Origin: Lepas anatifera
Lineage: Eukaryota > Arthropoda > Thecostraca > Lepadidae
Length of the DNA: 64,000 nt
Assembly (NCBI GenBank): GCA_034440635.1
Contig: JAOTON010001680.1
Span: 1,368,001-1,432,000 of the forward strand
Direction of reading: 5' to 3'
Part shown: positions 35,376-47,261 of the stretch, in pieces
How positions within the stretch are numbered: the stretch's first letter is position 1
How the letters are laid out: each line of letters starts with the position of its first letter
Notes under the pieces: generated by a model
Told to the model about the DNA's origin: nothing
The model's database searches: none
What the model saw: the letters and a program-made list of their open reading frames with translations, nothing else
Made by a program: the position numbers and the translations under genes

Positions 35376-36181
35376 TACCGAGCGGACGCGAAGCGTCCCT
35401 CGGTAATAATCGTCCGCTCGGCAATACTAAGATAGAGGTATTAGTTAGAGGTATCTAGAGGTATTAGTTAGATAAATACTAAGTTAGAGGCAGCGAAGCT
35501 AGCTTTGGCTTAGCAGATAAATTTACACATGACCCAGCCCAGCCCAGCCCCAAGATTCCTTTACTTTATGAAAGAATCTTGGAATAAAAGAAATCAAGGA
35601 ATAAAGGAATCTATACCATTGTTCGTTTGAGCTGGGCTGGCTTGGCCTGGCCCAGCCTAGCCTAGCCCAGCCCAGCCCAGTCCAGTCCAGCCCAGCCCAG
35701 CCCGGCCCGGCCGAACTAACGCTCTTGACGAGTATATTACTCTGCGAATAATTAACGTAGGTAAATGAAATTGACACCATAAGGTAGCTGCATCAATTAT
35801 ATTCAACATATCCAAATTTCAAGCCACACCGTTACAAAAAATACCAGGGGTAGGGTTTCCGCGAGGCCTTGCAAAACCCTTTGAAACAGTGATTTTAGAA
35901 AACTTCAATGCTTGAAAAATGAAATATTTGCAGGCATTTTGCGTGTGAGTAAAGATAAAGAACTTATGTTTCTGAACAATTGTTTGACTCTGTGTAATAA
36001 TTATCATTTATCTTATCCATAATAAAATTTTAAAATGAGCATTGCTAGATTTACTTTCTGTCCTTTTTCAATCGAGTTTCATGTTAATCGGTTGTTTATG
36101 TCAGGCAAACACCATTAGCCTTCTAAGTGAAGTCCAGCCAGCCCTCGTAACTCATTTTGAAACCCAAAAGTCCGCTCGGTA
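35376..36181. mobile_element. Element F with TACCGAGCGGAC inverted termini
   Basis: A 12-bp inverted repeat, TACCGAGCGGAC at 35376-35387 and GTCCGCTCGGTA at 36170-36181, bounds ~0.8 kb. The left end folds into a 13-bp stem (35376-35405) with a GAA loop. The interior includes CCAGC pentamer runs near 35.53 and 35.64-35.71 kb. No transposase frame was seen. A TA target is possible but not proved. Confidence 0.5.
35640..35712. repeat. CCAGC-type pentanucleotide repeat
   Basis: CAGCCCAGCCCAG-type runs with CTAGC and TCCAG variants. A shorter run at 35526-35547 precedes it, and the segment between includes inverted GGGCTGG copies. Confidence 0.85.
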
Positions 36182-36340
36182 ATCGCCCAAAAACGAGTAT
36201 TTTTGGTAAATACATTGTGTCTTGAAAAGGTGCTAACCTGAAGCACTCCCGGATTTTAATCAGGATTGATAGGACTAAGTATTGATAGGATTGATAGGAC
36301 TTGGTAGGATTTATAGGACTGGTGGGATTACCAGTGACGG

Positions 36341-37400
36341 CAGCTCGACCGTTACGGCCTGAACACACCCTCAAGACAACCCGGCCGTCACGGCCTAAAC
36401 ACACCCTCCAGACAACCCGACCGTCACAGCCTGAACACAACCTACAGACAACCCGACCGTCACGACCTGAACACAACCTCCAGACAACCCAACCGTCACA
36501 GTCTGAACACAACCTCCAGACAACCCGACCGTCACAGCCTGAACACAACCTACAGACAACCCGACCGTCACAGTCTGAACACAACCTCCAGACAACCCGA
36601 CCGTCACAGCCTGAACACAACCTCCAGACAACCCAACCGTCACAGCCTGAACACAACCTACAGACAACCCGACCGTCACAGCCTGAACACAACCTCCAGA
36701 CAACCCGACCGTCACAGTCTGAACACAACCTCCAGACAACCCGACCGTCACAGCCTGAACACAACCTCCAGACAACCCAACCGTCACAGCCTGAACACAA
36801 CCTACAGACAACCCGGCCGTCACAGTCTGAACACAACCTCCAGACAACCCGACCGTCACAGCCTGAACACAACCTCCAGACAACCCAACCGTCACAGCCT
36901 GAACACAACCTACAGACAACCCGGCCGTCACAGCCTGAACACAACCTCCAGACAACCCGGCCGTCACAGCCTGAACACACCCTCCAGACACCCTGACCGT
37001 CACAGCCTGAACACTACCTCCAGACAACCCGACCGTCACAGCCTGAACACAACCTCCAGACAACCCAACCGTCTCAGCCTAAACACAAACTCCAGACAAC
37101 CCGACCGTCACAGCCTGAACACAACCTCCAGACAACCCGGCCGTCACAGCCTGAACAAAACCTCCAGACAACCCGGTCGTCAGAGTTCGAACACAACCTC
37201 CAGACAACCCGACCGTCACGACCTGAACACAATCTCCAAACAACCCGACCGTCACAGCCTGAACAAAACCTCCGCACAACCCGACCGTCACAGCCTGAAC
37301 AAAACCTCCAGACAACCCGGTCGTCAGAGTCCGAACACAACCTCCAGACAACCCGACCGTCACGACCTGAACGCAACCTCCAGACAACCCGGCGGTAACT
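36341..37400. repeat. 36-bp minisatellite, about 29 copies
   Basis: The unit includes CCGTCACAGCCTGAACACAA followed by CCTCCAGACAACCCGA. The period is 36 bp, with rare variants such as AAACAAAC and TCGTCAGAGT. Dodecapeptide repeats appear in frames on both strands, including frames of 222-285 codons on the minus strand. Because the period is divisible by three, these are not evidence of a gene. Confidence 0.97.
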
Positions 37401-37919
37401 GGCCTTAGCTTCCAGCTGGTGCCTGCCGCCAGGGTCGCCCGGCCCGCTCTATCACCCAAAGGTCATCACCCACTGACCCCGATCTAATCACATCCCAACT
37501 CGTTCTTTCTTGACCTAATCGATCTGACCGGGCCCGGCTTTGTGCCGACACTATCACGCTGGGGCCGCGGCAATCAGGCGGATGCGGCGGCACGGCGCGG
37601 CCCGGCTCTGCACAGGTTGAGATGATGCATCATGCCACCCCACCACCCAGCGCGGAGAATGAAGCGACGATGATTATGAAACATCTGCAGCTGCACCATC
37701 GCCGTTATCTCTGATTATATCCACCGCCAGGCTGTGGGGGCTGGTCGCGGTGAGGGCTGGAAGGGGTGCGCCGAATAGCAGGGCGGAGACGACACTGTGC
37801 CATCGCGACATGCACCTGCTGCCTTTTTCTCAGGGAACACATAACTGGGATACAAACGCTAGCCCTCTGACCATGACCTTACACGGCGTCTACCGAATAC
37901 CGCACACTGGAAGGTTGTT

Positions 37920-38045
37920 GGATGTAGAGGCTCTACTTTTTCGTCCCGGCGTCCCAGCGCCGGGACCTGATGCTGGTCCCGGCCGGGACTTTGCCGGTAC
38001 CAACTGGGTCTGTGCCGGGACCGTGCCGGGACCTCGGGGGATTGG
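37920..38045. repeat. Repeat family G, copy 1
   Basis: GC-rich segment with GTCCCAGCGCCGGGACCTGA, similar to 49850-49970 (GTCCCAACACCGGGACCTGA). Further CCGGGAC words follow in both. The core is palindromic. Confidence 0.55.
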
Positions 38046-39376
38046 AGAGCATATTAATTTAAATCAAGACCTGCGTTTTTATAGAGCCCAAATCGGATTG
38101 CGATTACTTCCTTTTTAATCAACTAAGGTAGTTTTCGTTTAACATTTTGTGAATAAACAACATACTATGGCTAACTACGCACAACTAAGTTGTATTACTT
38201 TAGCCTATATGGAACAGTTCATAAATGACGTCACGGGGGGCGTCAGGCCAAAATTGGCATACCACAGCACGGGGTAGGCCTTTTCTGGCAGCGATTTTGT
38301 TACTCTTGAGGTTTTCTTGAGCTTGTAGAAGGATGGGGTGGTCTAGAATTAAAAATGAGACCGATCTCAAAATGCAGGTCTGATTGTGAAAGCGTACCAG
38401 TCACAACATTTTCAGTCGAATTTCAAAATCCCTTAACCAATCGACGCGCCATTAAATTCTACCAAATGTAGCCAAGTATCGGTTTTCGACTACGCGCAGT
38501 TAATTCTCCGGCCACCTCGGAAATATAGGTGGGGGGCTTCCAAGCCCCCTCCACCTAGATGTTTAACCATTTTCACTGGTGCCATTTGAAGTTTCGGAGA
38601 TGAGGTCACTTGCTTTGGCCTGGTGACCTGACCTAACATGAACTTTAAATTTTTAGAGAAGTTGTGCAATCAATCGATCAAGAACATAAGGTGTGTCAAG
38701 AACGGCCGCGCTCCGCGCTGCGGCTATCTGAGGCCATCGGAAATGCCCGGAGCGGTGTTAAAACACTACACTTCCCTCCGGACGATGGTTGATTAGATGC
38801 TTAAGTCCTCTATTACCCTGGGAAAGGCAGCTTAAATCCTACAGGAAAAGGGACATAATTTTTTTGATAGTCAGTTTCTAAGTTCAGACAGAGTCTCCCC
38901 TGCTAATAATATTTTTATAGTAGCACATGTTGAAAAAGCAGCCGCAGAAGGCGACAGCGACCTAACCATCTTGTGTTATCTTAGCCTCATTTCAAGTTTC
39001 AATTTCGTCTTTTTGAGAAAATAAGCTTCGCCAAGCTGGAATCTTTTCTGAAAGCTTTCCCCAGCAACATTTAGTATATCCGTCATATTTCAACTATGCA
39101 TACTGGTGAGATACAATTTGGGGATCCACGAATAATAACTACCCACCTACAGCCAAAACATCGACGCACATTGTTAACGCATGGAAGAACCGGGAAATTA
39201 ACATTTTAACCTTGTATGAAAGTATGTAGCTGCATGACTCCTTAGTATATATAGTTAAAACTGGTACCATACCATCATTATATCATGTTTGCTTAAGAAA
39301 ACTTTGAAGCACCCGCTGAGCGACTTCCCTGGGCTTGCGTACATCTTGCTCAATAAAAAATTACACGACATCCTAT

Positions 39377-39468
39377 GACTCCCCCTCATCAGAAATCGTC
39401 AGAAGTCGTCAGCAAAGCCAGAACCCTACCCCTTTAGTGGCTGACGTCATATGTGAACAACCCCTAAA
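39377..39468. mobile_element. Repeat family E, copy 2 (partial)
   Basis: Shares GCTGACGTCATATGTGAAC and the preceding Ca. 70 bp of CGTCAG-rich sequence with the copies at 32.2 and 62.3 kb; the other end is missing. Confidence 0.5.
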
Positions 39469-40066
39469 GGAAAGGTAATTAAGCACGGACGTCAGAAGCA
39501 GGGCGTTCCACTATGATCACGGCATCCCCTTTCCATGGGTACACATTTGCTATGCAACGAGAACCAAGTTTGTGTCTGGTATGTAAGTTCGGGCAGGCGC
39601 GGAAGCCGTCCTCCAGGTAGATTACCATCCGAAAGAGCTACACGCCTACAGCCGATGCTGAGGAGCGCCCTCGCCGACTAGGCAAGTCCCGACTTCTGAT
39701 GAGAAAGGTAGACATGCCCTCAGCCCCACGACAACTTCCAATCATCCGATATGATCGCACCACATCCAGAAGCCGCTATTCAGAGCTGATCATAGTTAAA
39801 GAGCCTCACCTCAGAACGACACACGTAAGAAGTCCATCTGGCGGGTGTGTGTGACCTCGCCCTCCGCCCGCTCACCGCGGAGCCTGGTGGCACTGGGCAA
39901 AGGCTCGCCTGAGCACGTGCGCGGCACCACAAAACAGACTGACGTCACCGCGATACCATCTGGGAGAAGACGCAGGCAAAACAGCGGCCAGCCACTCCGC
40001 CGACGACATAAAAGGGCACCAAGCTTCACGGCGCGCCGCGCTCGTACAGCTTGTCGGACGGGGTAG

Positions 40067-40990
40067 GGAGTGGACGGGGAGAGTGGACAAGACATTGACT
40101 GCGGCGTTCACTTCCCGAGGACAAGGTGATAAAACAGTGGACAATATGTTGAATGCCCGGGAACAAGGTTGGAGAGTGCACACGACGTTCACTGCGCATG
40201 GACAGGGTTAGAGTGGACAACACGATCACTGCCCGGGACAAGGTGATCAAACAGTGATCAAGACGTTCGCTGCCCGTGGACGGGGTTATAGTGGTCGCGG
40301 CGTTCCCTGCCCGAGGACAAGGTGATAAAAGAGTGAACACTATATTGACTGCCCGTGGACGAGGTTAGAGTGGTCACGGCGTTCCTTGCCCGAGCACAAG
40401 GTGATAAAAGAGTGGACACGATATATAGGGTTGGAGAGTGGACAACACGATCACTGCCCGGGACAAGGTGATCAAACAGTGGTCAAGACGTTCGCTGCCC
40501 GTGGACGGGGTTATAGTGGTCGCGGCGTTCCCTGCCCGAGGACAAGGTGATAAAAGAGTGAACACTATATTGACTGCCCGTGGACGAGGTTAGAGTGGTC
40601 ACGGCGTTCCTTGCCCGAGCACAAGGTGATAAAAGAGTGGACACGATATATAGGGTTGGAGAGTGGACAAGACGTTCACTGCCCGCGGACAGGGTTAGAG
40701 TGGACCAGACGATCACTGCCCGCGGACAGGGTTAGAGTGGATCAGACGATCACTGCCCGCGGACAGGGTTAGAGTGGACCAGACGATCACTGCCCGCGGA
40801 CAGGGTTAGAGTGGACCAGACGATCACTGCCCAGGGATTGGGTTGATTCGCTGCCCAGGGATAGGGTTATGTTCACCGTCCGTGAACAAAGTTATGTTAA
40901 CTACCCGGGGACAGGGTCGGCTTCACTGCCAGGAGACAAAGGACGCTGTATGAACTGCCGGGGAACAGGGAAAGGTTTACTGCCCGGGGC
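40067..40990. repeat. Complex minisatellite with 225-bp higher-order duplication
   Basis: Degenerate units of about 50-60 bp contain CACTGCCCG(C/T)GGACA and GGTTAGAGTGGAC. The block starting GACAACACGATCACTGCCCG at 40216 recurs at 40441, an offset of 225 bp, with very high identity. More regular short units (GACGATCACTGCCCGCGGAC) fill 40.66-40.83 kb. Minus-strand frames over it are artefacts. Confidence 0.9.
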
Positions 40991-41680
40991 TGCGTTAAAT
41001 AGGAAGGTTAGCCAGATAAATATTTTTCGATATATCTCCATCACAGTTCGTAATGTATTTTTTAGTCTTTCTGAATTTTCCTGAACCTAAATTGGTTGGA
41101 TTCTCAGAAAATTTTGAGATAACATCTTTACCCGGAGCCGAGCTGTGGCTCAATACTTAGAGATGATTTAATTGCAAACAGGGTATCATCATGTAGGTGC
41201 GTTCTTCGAAAAAACAAGGTCGTCACTATGGAGAGCAGTTAGAATGTTTATGTACAGAATGTAGCAATATTGAGGAAAATTATAATATCTGGACATTATA
41301 AATTCGATGCCAGGTAGTAGTTCATTTAAGTATGCATTTATTTTCGAAAAGAGGCGGTTCCAGCAGCTGAAAATTGGGGATTTCTAATTTACTTGGATTA
41401 CATTCTTGCAGAGTGAAAAGACTGCTTACGGGCCATCTGGGAGGAAGAGAAGTAACCATAAAGATGTCACGCAGTATCTGACGCTTGCTAATCTATGCAA
41501 CAAAAGCTGATAAAAATATATATATATTTCAGCATATAGTTATGGCCCTAAAATCGCTATTGCGTTTCGCATTTTCACAAACTGAAAAATAAGACAATGT
41601 TCCATATAATATGGCATACGCACTGGCGGATCTGAGGGGATAGCCAAAGGGCCGTGGTCCGCTCCAAAGCCTAAAGTAAC

Positions 41681-41681
<1 letters not shown>

Positions 41682-41740
<59 letters not shown>
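41682..41740. repeat. (TA)n microsatellite
   Basis: About 58 bp of uninterrupted TA. Confidence 0.95.
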
Positions 41741-41742
<2 letters not shown>

Positions 41743-43672
41743 CCCACTCTTGTCCAGTTTTCAACATTTTTATATTTTTCCCAACATTTTTCACCATGAG
41801 ACAAATCGATCTCATTTCAATTATTTTCAAATCGGACGGGTTTGCAATCTTAGGGGACGCCGAATCCGCCCCCCTCGCTCTGACAGGAATAGGGTTAAAG
41901 AAAAAAGTATACATATGAGGAAAACTGCATTTTGGGTAGCAGCAGGAATGGCGGGATGACATTGACAGATTTATTTCATGTGATGGTGACGGTGTCTGAT
42001 GAAATAAACGTCGGAAATCCCAAGCCTGATCGTACGGTTTACATCATTCTGGTAGTTAATTATGCCGTGTCACTTCCTCTAAGTAACAACCAAAAATGAT
42101 GACTCCACCAAACCACATGGGCGCACACAAAGCACAGCCATACGTTTCAATTTTGCTCAATATGTCCATGAGTAACCCGTAGCAGCAATGATATAGCCAC
42201 ACTAAGGGCCCTTGACTGTCAGACATTATCCAGCACATGCAGGGAGGAAACCTCACAAAGTAACCTCTCCGCTCGGGGCTTCCTGGGCACGGCTGGACCC
42301 AGCAAGACAGAGACCAGGGGTGGAACTAGAGAGGTGCAATCTTGAGATGCCAAGTAAGCCAACATTAGCAAAGTGATAATTATGAACAGCGCCAATCATT
42401 TACAAGGCAGTTCAAATGAGTACCGGGGCACAAAAAAACGTAATGCAACTCGTGAATGTAATGTGAAACTTTTCACCACTACAAAAGCGCACTATCACGG
42501 CAAATCTAGAAACGTGCCAGGAAAAGTCAGGATATGAGTGTCCGACTACCGCCCGGAAACCGGTAATTTTGTGTAAACGATCGGTTCCGTTACCAACAGC
42601 CCCCTCTAGTGTTGGCCATTGCGGCGGCGCGGCACGGACATCAGATAACCACCAACTCCGCACCGTGCATACCGATCGCCGCTCAAGTGTTTTACGGCCA
42701 ACAGACCGACAAATAAAAACGGCGCGGAGGCGGGCGGCGGTCGGCGCCGGGTTGGGAGCCGTGCCGTACCGGGGCGGGACGGCGCGTGCGGCTGCTGCAC
42801 TTCTGACCACGGAACAGAGCCCTTCAAGGACGCAGAAGCCGTGCCGGCGCAGCCACACTGGCGTAACCCGACAGTGGAGAGGCGTCATGGCTGACACTGC
42901 AGGAAATGACAAGTGACGATGACGCCGTGTGAGCGGAAATTAGCACCGGCGTCCGCGCTGGCCGTTTCAACCTCAGACAGTGAGAGAGTGGTTTATGTGA
43001 CAGAAAGTTACGCTTAATGCTGCGATAGGAATTAATCCAGGGGACCAGTCTGTCGCCCAGGTCACGAAAATGAGTGTTGTGAGGGAGCACGTGAATGAAT
43101 AAGAGCCAGACATAGCTCAAGGCGAGACGTCTCGTCCAACTATTCACCAGCCGAATTGAGCATGTACCCGCTGCTACCGTGGCGCAGGATATTATGCGAG
43201 GTCATCACTGCCAGTTTGCGAATATATGCTGGCACGTGCTTAAACAGGACGCAGCCTTTTTAAAGATCGCTGTCTGCGTCAAACGTCTTCCTCTATCAAT
43301 CCTCAGCATCAGCATCACGTAACTACGCAAACCACTGCAGGAATATCTAAACACATCCACGCGCAGGCTCTATTCATCTCTGGTGCGCTGCCAACATCAC
43401 AGATACCCGACAAGTGAGATAGTCACAGGAGTTCAAGGCTGGTGCGTGACTGCGCAGTGCGTACGCACTGCAGCACGCCAGCCCGCCGGCCCAAGTACCG
43501 CCGTTGGCCGCGATTAGGGGTTCAGCACTCTGTCATGGGGCCGAGCCGTGTTTTACACAGCTGCACCAGTCTGTGGAGGCTGAGACGTGTTCTATTTACA
43601 GCGCAACAGTCCTGATCTCCACAATGGGCCTCCGACATAAATCTATGATAGAAGACAGTCTGTTGTTATTAA

Positions 43673-44120
43673 AGGGAATGTGGCACCTTCACAACGTGAT
43701 TTTAACTGAGATAGCCAAGTTGTAAAGCAGGTCGGAAAACCCGGTACTCAATATTTCATTTGTCTTGGAACTCGAAATTTCCGTAGAAAAAGCTAAAACA
43801 TACCTGGCACCAGTCCCCCTCAACCCCCAGTCGCCGGCGGCCATTGCTGTGAGCTACTGGTGTGACGACATATGCTGACGTCACGATGAGCATCAGCCAA
43901 TCGAAGCCCTTGAAGCGTTTCAAGTATGGTAGTGGTTGCCAGATCGTGACATCATCCACAGGCTGATATCTATTTCTTTTTCTAGAGGATTATTTTTAAA
44001 ACCAAATATTGAGTTTATCGTACATTTTTCAGAGAAATCGTGAGTGGTTTCATTATTTTTTACTAAAAGTACGCCTAATAACACTAAATTCCAGGATTCA
44101 ACCAAGGTGCCACATTCCCT
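43673..44120. mobile_element. TTAA-flanked MITE A, copy 2
   Basis: A 448-bp element collinear with 25364-25814 along its length. The ends are AGGGAATGTGGCACCTT and AAGGTGCCACATTCCCT. It is flanked by TTAA at 43669-43672 and 44121-44124. The right TTAA also forms the left flank of MITE B copy 2. Confidence 0.9.
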
Positions 44121-44124
44121 TTAA

Positions 44125-45146
44125 CCCGCGCCCCACCGGGGTCCGGCGCCACCTTCGCCCCACCGGGGGGGCCATCGATGGCCCCCTCTAACTCCGAAAA
44201 TATGGGCGTTAGCGCAAATCTGCGAAGTGCAATAGAAAGCTCGCGTGAATTTAGTAAGAAATTACTTCGCATGTTTTAGTGCTCAGGTCAATGGTTTGAC
44301 CTCCAGAGGTCAAATTAGGTCAAGATCGGCTATTTTCACTCAAATATGCAATGATTAAGCAAACTGGGCATAACTCTTATGTCATTAGAGCTATTGAGGC
44401 CTGGTAAAGTACATTTGATAGCAAATTGCCAGTACTTTTTCCGCTATGTGGAACGTAAAGACCTCCCGCCAGTGGTTTGACCGCCAGAGGTCACCTCGTG
44501 ACCTAATATGACCTGAGGTCACGAAAGGTCAAAAAGTGACCTTGCCGTATATCAAATGAAAGCCAGTGACAAGACAAACACGATGGTGTTTGTTTCACCG
44601 CTCTAGCTCAATTAGGTCAAAAGTTATTGTCAAAATACTGTTTTTGACCTCTGGTGACCTTGGATGACCTTGGAAAAGTCAAAGGGCAAATATGACCCCT
44701 GGGATCCGTGAAAGGGTGTCCAAAAACGTTGTTCTGAGCAGTCTGAGTATTTGCAATCATTTTTGTGGCTTTTATATCATGAAATAGCTTTTCCCCATGC
44801 TTTTCCAATGGGAGAGGTCGCCTCGTGACCTGACCTCAGGGCACGAAATCGAAAAATCCCGGATATACACCTTGTAGACCCTGGAGGGGTCATGAGGTGT
44901 AGGAAGTTTCAAATCGATCGACTTTGAAATGTAGCTCTTACAGAGCTCTAAAGGTGAAGTGAGGTGACCTTAGTTGACCTCGTCTGGTGACCTGACCTTG
45001 GGTGACCCGGGGTAAAAATTTCAGGGATGATGGGAAAATGATGCAGTGAGAGGTAGAGCCCTCAACCGCGGTGCTGCGCCTCGTCGTTTTTCTGCTATCC
45101 CGGAAAAACCTTAGGGGGCCATCGATGGCCCCTCGGTGGGCGAGGG
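44125..45146. mobile_element. TTAA-type element B, copy 2
   Basis: A 1022-bp element with inverted ends CCCGCGCCCCACCGGGG and CCTCGGTGGGCGAGGG. It is flanked by TTAA at 44121-44124 and 45147-45150. It is the reverse-orientation homologue of 5378-6392. The CCC terminus next to TTAA is the form known for piggyBac-like elements. It is rich in AGGTCA/TGACCT words and has no transposase. Confidence 0.88.
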
Positions 45147-45535
45147 TTAATGGATCGAGCCATCTATACGATCGAAGTTGATGATTTTTTTCTGCAGTTG
45201 AAAACCCTTTGTTGTTCAGCAAGCTAAGAGACTTAACAAGGGTTCGCCATTTTCGTTTAGAAAAACTAAGCGATACGGTAGGGGCGTGCAGTCCGATTAC
45301 CACATCGTTTCTTCGAACGACTCTTCGCGAGGGGTTGGCGGCGAGAACTCGACACACGCTGCGGCCTCCTGCTTCCATGTCGCGAAGCTGACGTGTCCAG
45401 TGACCCCTCCGGTGCGCCGACATCTGGTGAGCAGACGCGCCGCTTCCGCCGCGCGCTGACAGTAGACGGCCGCATTAGATGGCTGCCGGGGTCATTTGAC
45501 ACTTCGGCGTGAGCCCCCAATGGCGTTCTCCACCG

Positions 45536-45742
45536 GTGTATGGTGGTCCCTCATAACCGTACGCTATCTAAAACGTGCCCTGTTCCACAGGCGTATGGTG
45601 GTCCCTCATAACCGTACGCTATCTAAAACGTGCCCTGTTCCACAGGCGTATGGTGGTCCCTCATAACCGTGCGCTATCTAAAACGTGCCCTGTTCCGCAG
45701 GCGTATGGTGGTCCCTCATAACCGTACGCTATCTAAAACTTA
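45536..45742. repeat. 55-bp tandem repeat, about 3.7 copies
   Basis: The unit carries GTATGGTGGTCCCTCATAAC and CTATCTAAAACGTGCCCTGT. Copies are nearly identical, implying recent expansion. Confidence 0.95.
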
Positions 45743-47261
45743 ACATAACTCTAATTTCCCAACTTGAAGTCAGACTCATACTCAACCCGGCTTCTGCACG
45801 TCGATAATTTCCAGCTATGTGCGTGACTTGTATTTAAAGAGGATTGGAAGACCTATAAGTCTGTTACGTGACCTGAATGGGAACTCACAATCTGTCCCTG
45901 GTTAAGAACAGCCTGGTGTCTGGCGCGAACTTTCGATCTCAGTTTCCGATTAGACGGAAGCTTCACCTGCTCACCCCTTTTCAAGTCAATATTTTGCCAA
46001 TAAACGGTTACAAAACTGAGCATTTCCGATTGGGTGCTTCAACATTTACCATCACTCCAAACGTTCACCGGCGGTAGGACAAAAGGGAAATTTCCAATAA
46101 GAGCACGCCGTCTATGCCACAATCAAGCACCAAGCACCGCAGGCAGTGACAGGGCTGCTTAGCAACAGCTTGTACAAGACTGGCGCTGGTAGAACGATGT
46201 CAATTCCGGCTTGAACATGCAACTGAATGACTGAGCTGCATTTAATGGATTTGCTGTGACACAAACAAAAGTACAAAGCGCCCGATGCAGCCCTTTCATT
46301 CAGATACGTGCCGCATGCCCAAATATGGGTACGGGAATGACAGCTTTTCTACTTTGCTATACTTGACTATTGCAAGTAGAAAACTCATGCCGTGCACCAT
46401 TGCCCCATACCTGAGGCTAGAGACATAATGTTGCCTAAGATCACATTTTGATACAGCCAAGAAAAAAGGAGTGTTCAGGGTGCTCCCTTCATCAGTCTGA
46501 TCCACGCCAGTTACCCAGAAAAGGATAGGAAGGTAGGTAGTGATTCTACGGATTTCAGCAAGGCAACGGCACACTTTGTCCCTTGATCAGCCGCCGACCG
46601 CCTTGGAGGGATATCAGTGGAGGAAAGGGCTGGCCCGTGTTCATACAAGCTGGCATGAAGGTCCGTGTTAATGAGGCACATGTATCTATCTAGCTTATTG
46701 TTTAGTGCTTTGTTTTCCCCTTCTATCATGGGTTTGGTATTATCTCGCAAAAGCAGGACTAATGACCAGCCCCACTCGAAATATCTGTAGACACCCACTC
46801 AAAATTACACCCAAACCTGGATCACTGGTAGTTTGACGCACTCAGCAAGGAATTCGTCAGTAAGAAGGCCAACGCATCGCAACACATAAACATATAGAGC
46901 GTGAAACTATTCACCTCCTGGTATTTACCAACTGTCCAAACGGTTGGCTAACGCCGCTGCCTTCCACCGGTGTTGAAACAAGAGCCGGTACACGGCCTGC
47001 TGCCGGTCTGGACCTGGCCCATCCAATTGAGAGTCCACCGGCGTAACACGGTGAGAGTGAATTCGACCGGCAAATTTCACCACTCTGCGGTGGGAGCTTG
47101 TTTGTAATTGCTGTCATGCGCCTAACTAGGCTGGTCCCTGGAGCATTGGCAGAACCGTTATCCGCATCTTTGGACGATACAGAGGGAAGGGCCCGATGAG
47201 AAGGTGCGTTTCTTCTAAAAGCTTGTATAAGTTTGTTATGTAACCGTGCTCGCCAGATATC

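Noticed and set aside
36301..37459. Long open frames (222-285 codons) on both strands
   Set aside because: They translate the 36-bp tandem array. A period divisible by three keeps several frames open at once on both strands.
42412..42916. Overlapping 166-, 115- and 73-codon frames in a GC-rich patch
   Set aside because: Several frames are open on both strands because the composition lacks stop codons; no splice sites or protein-like pattern.
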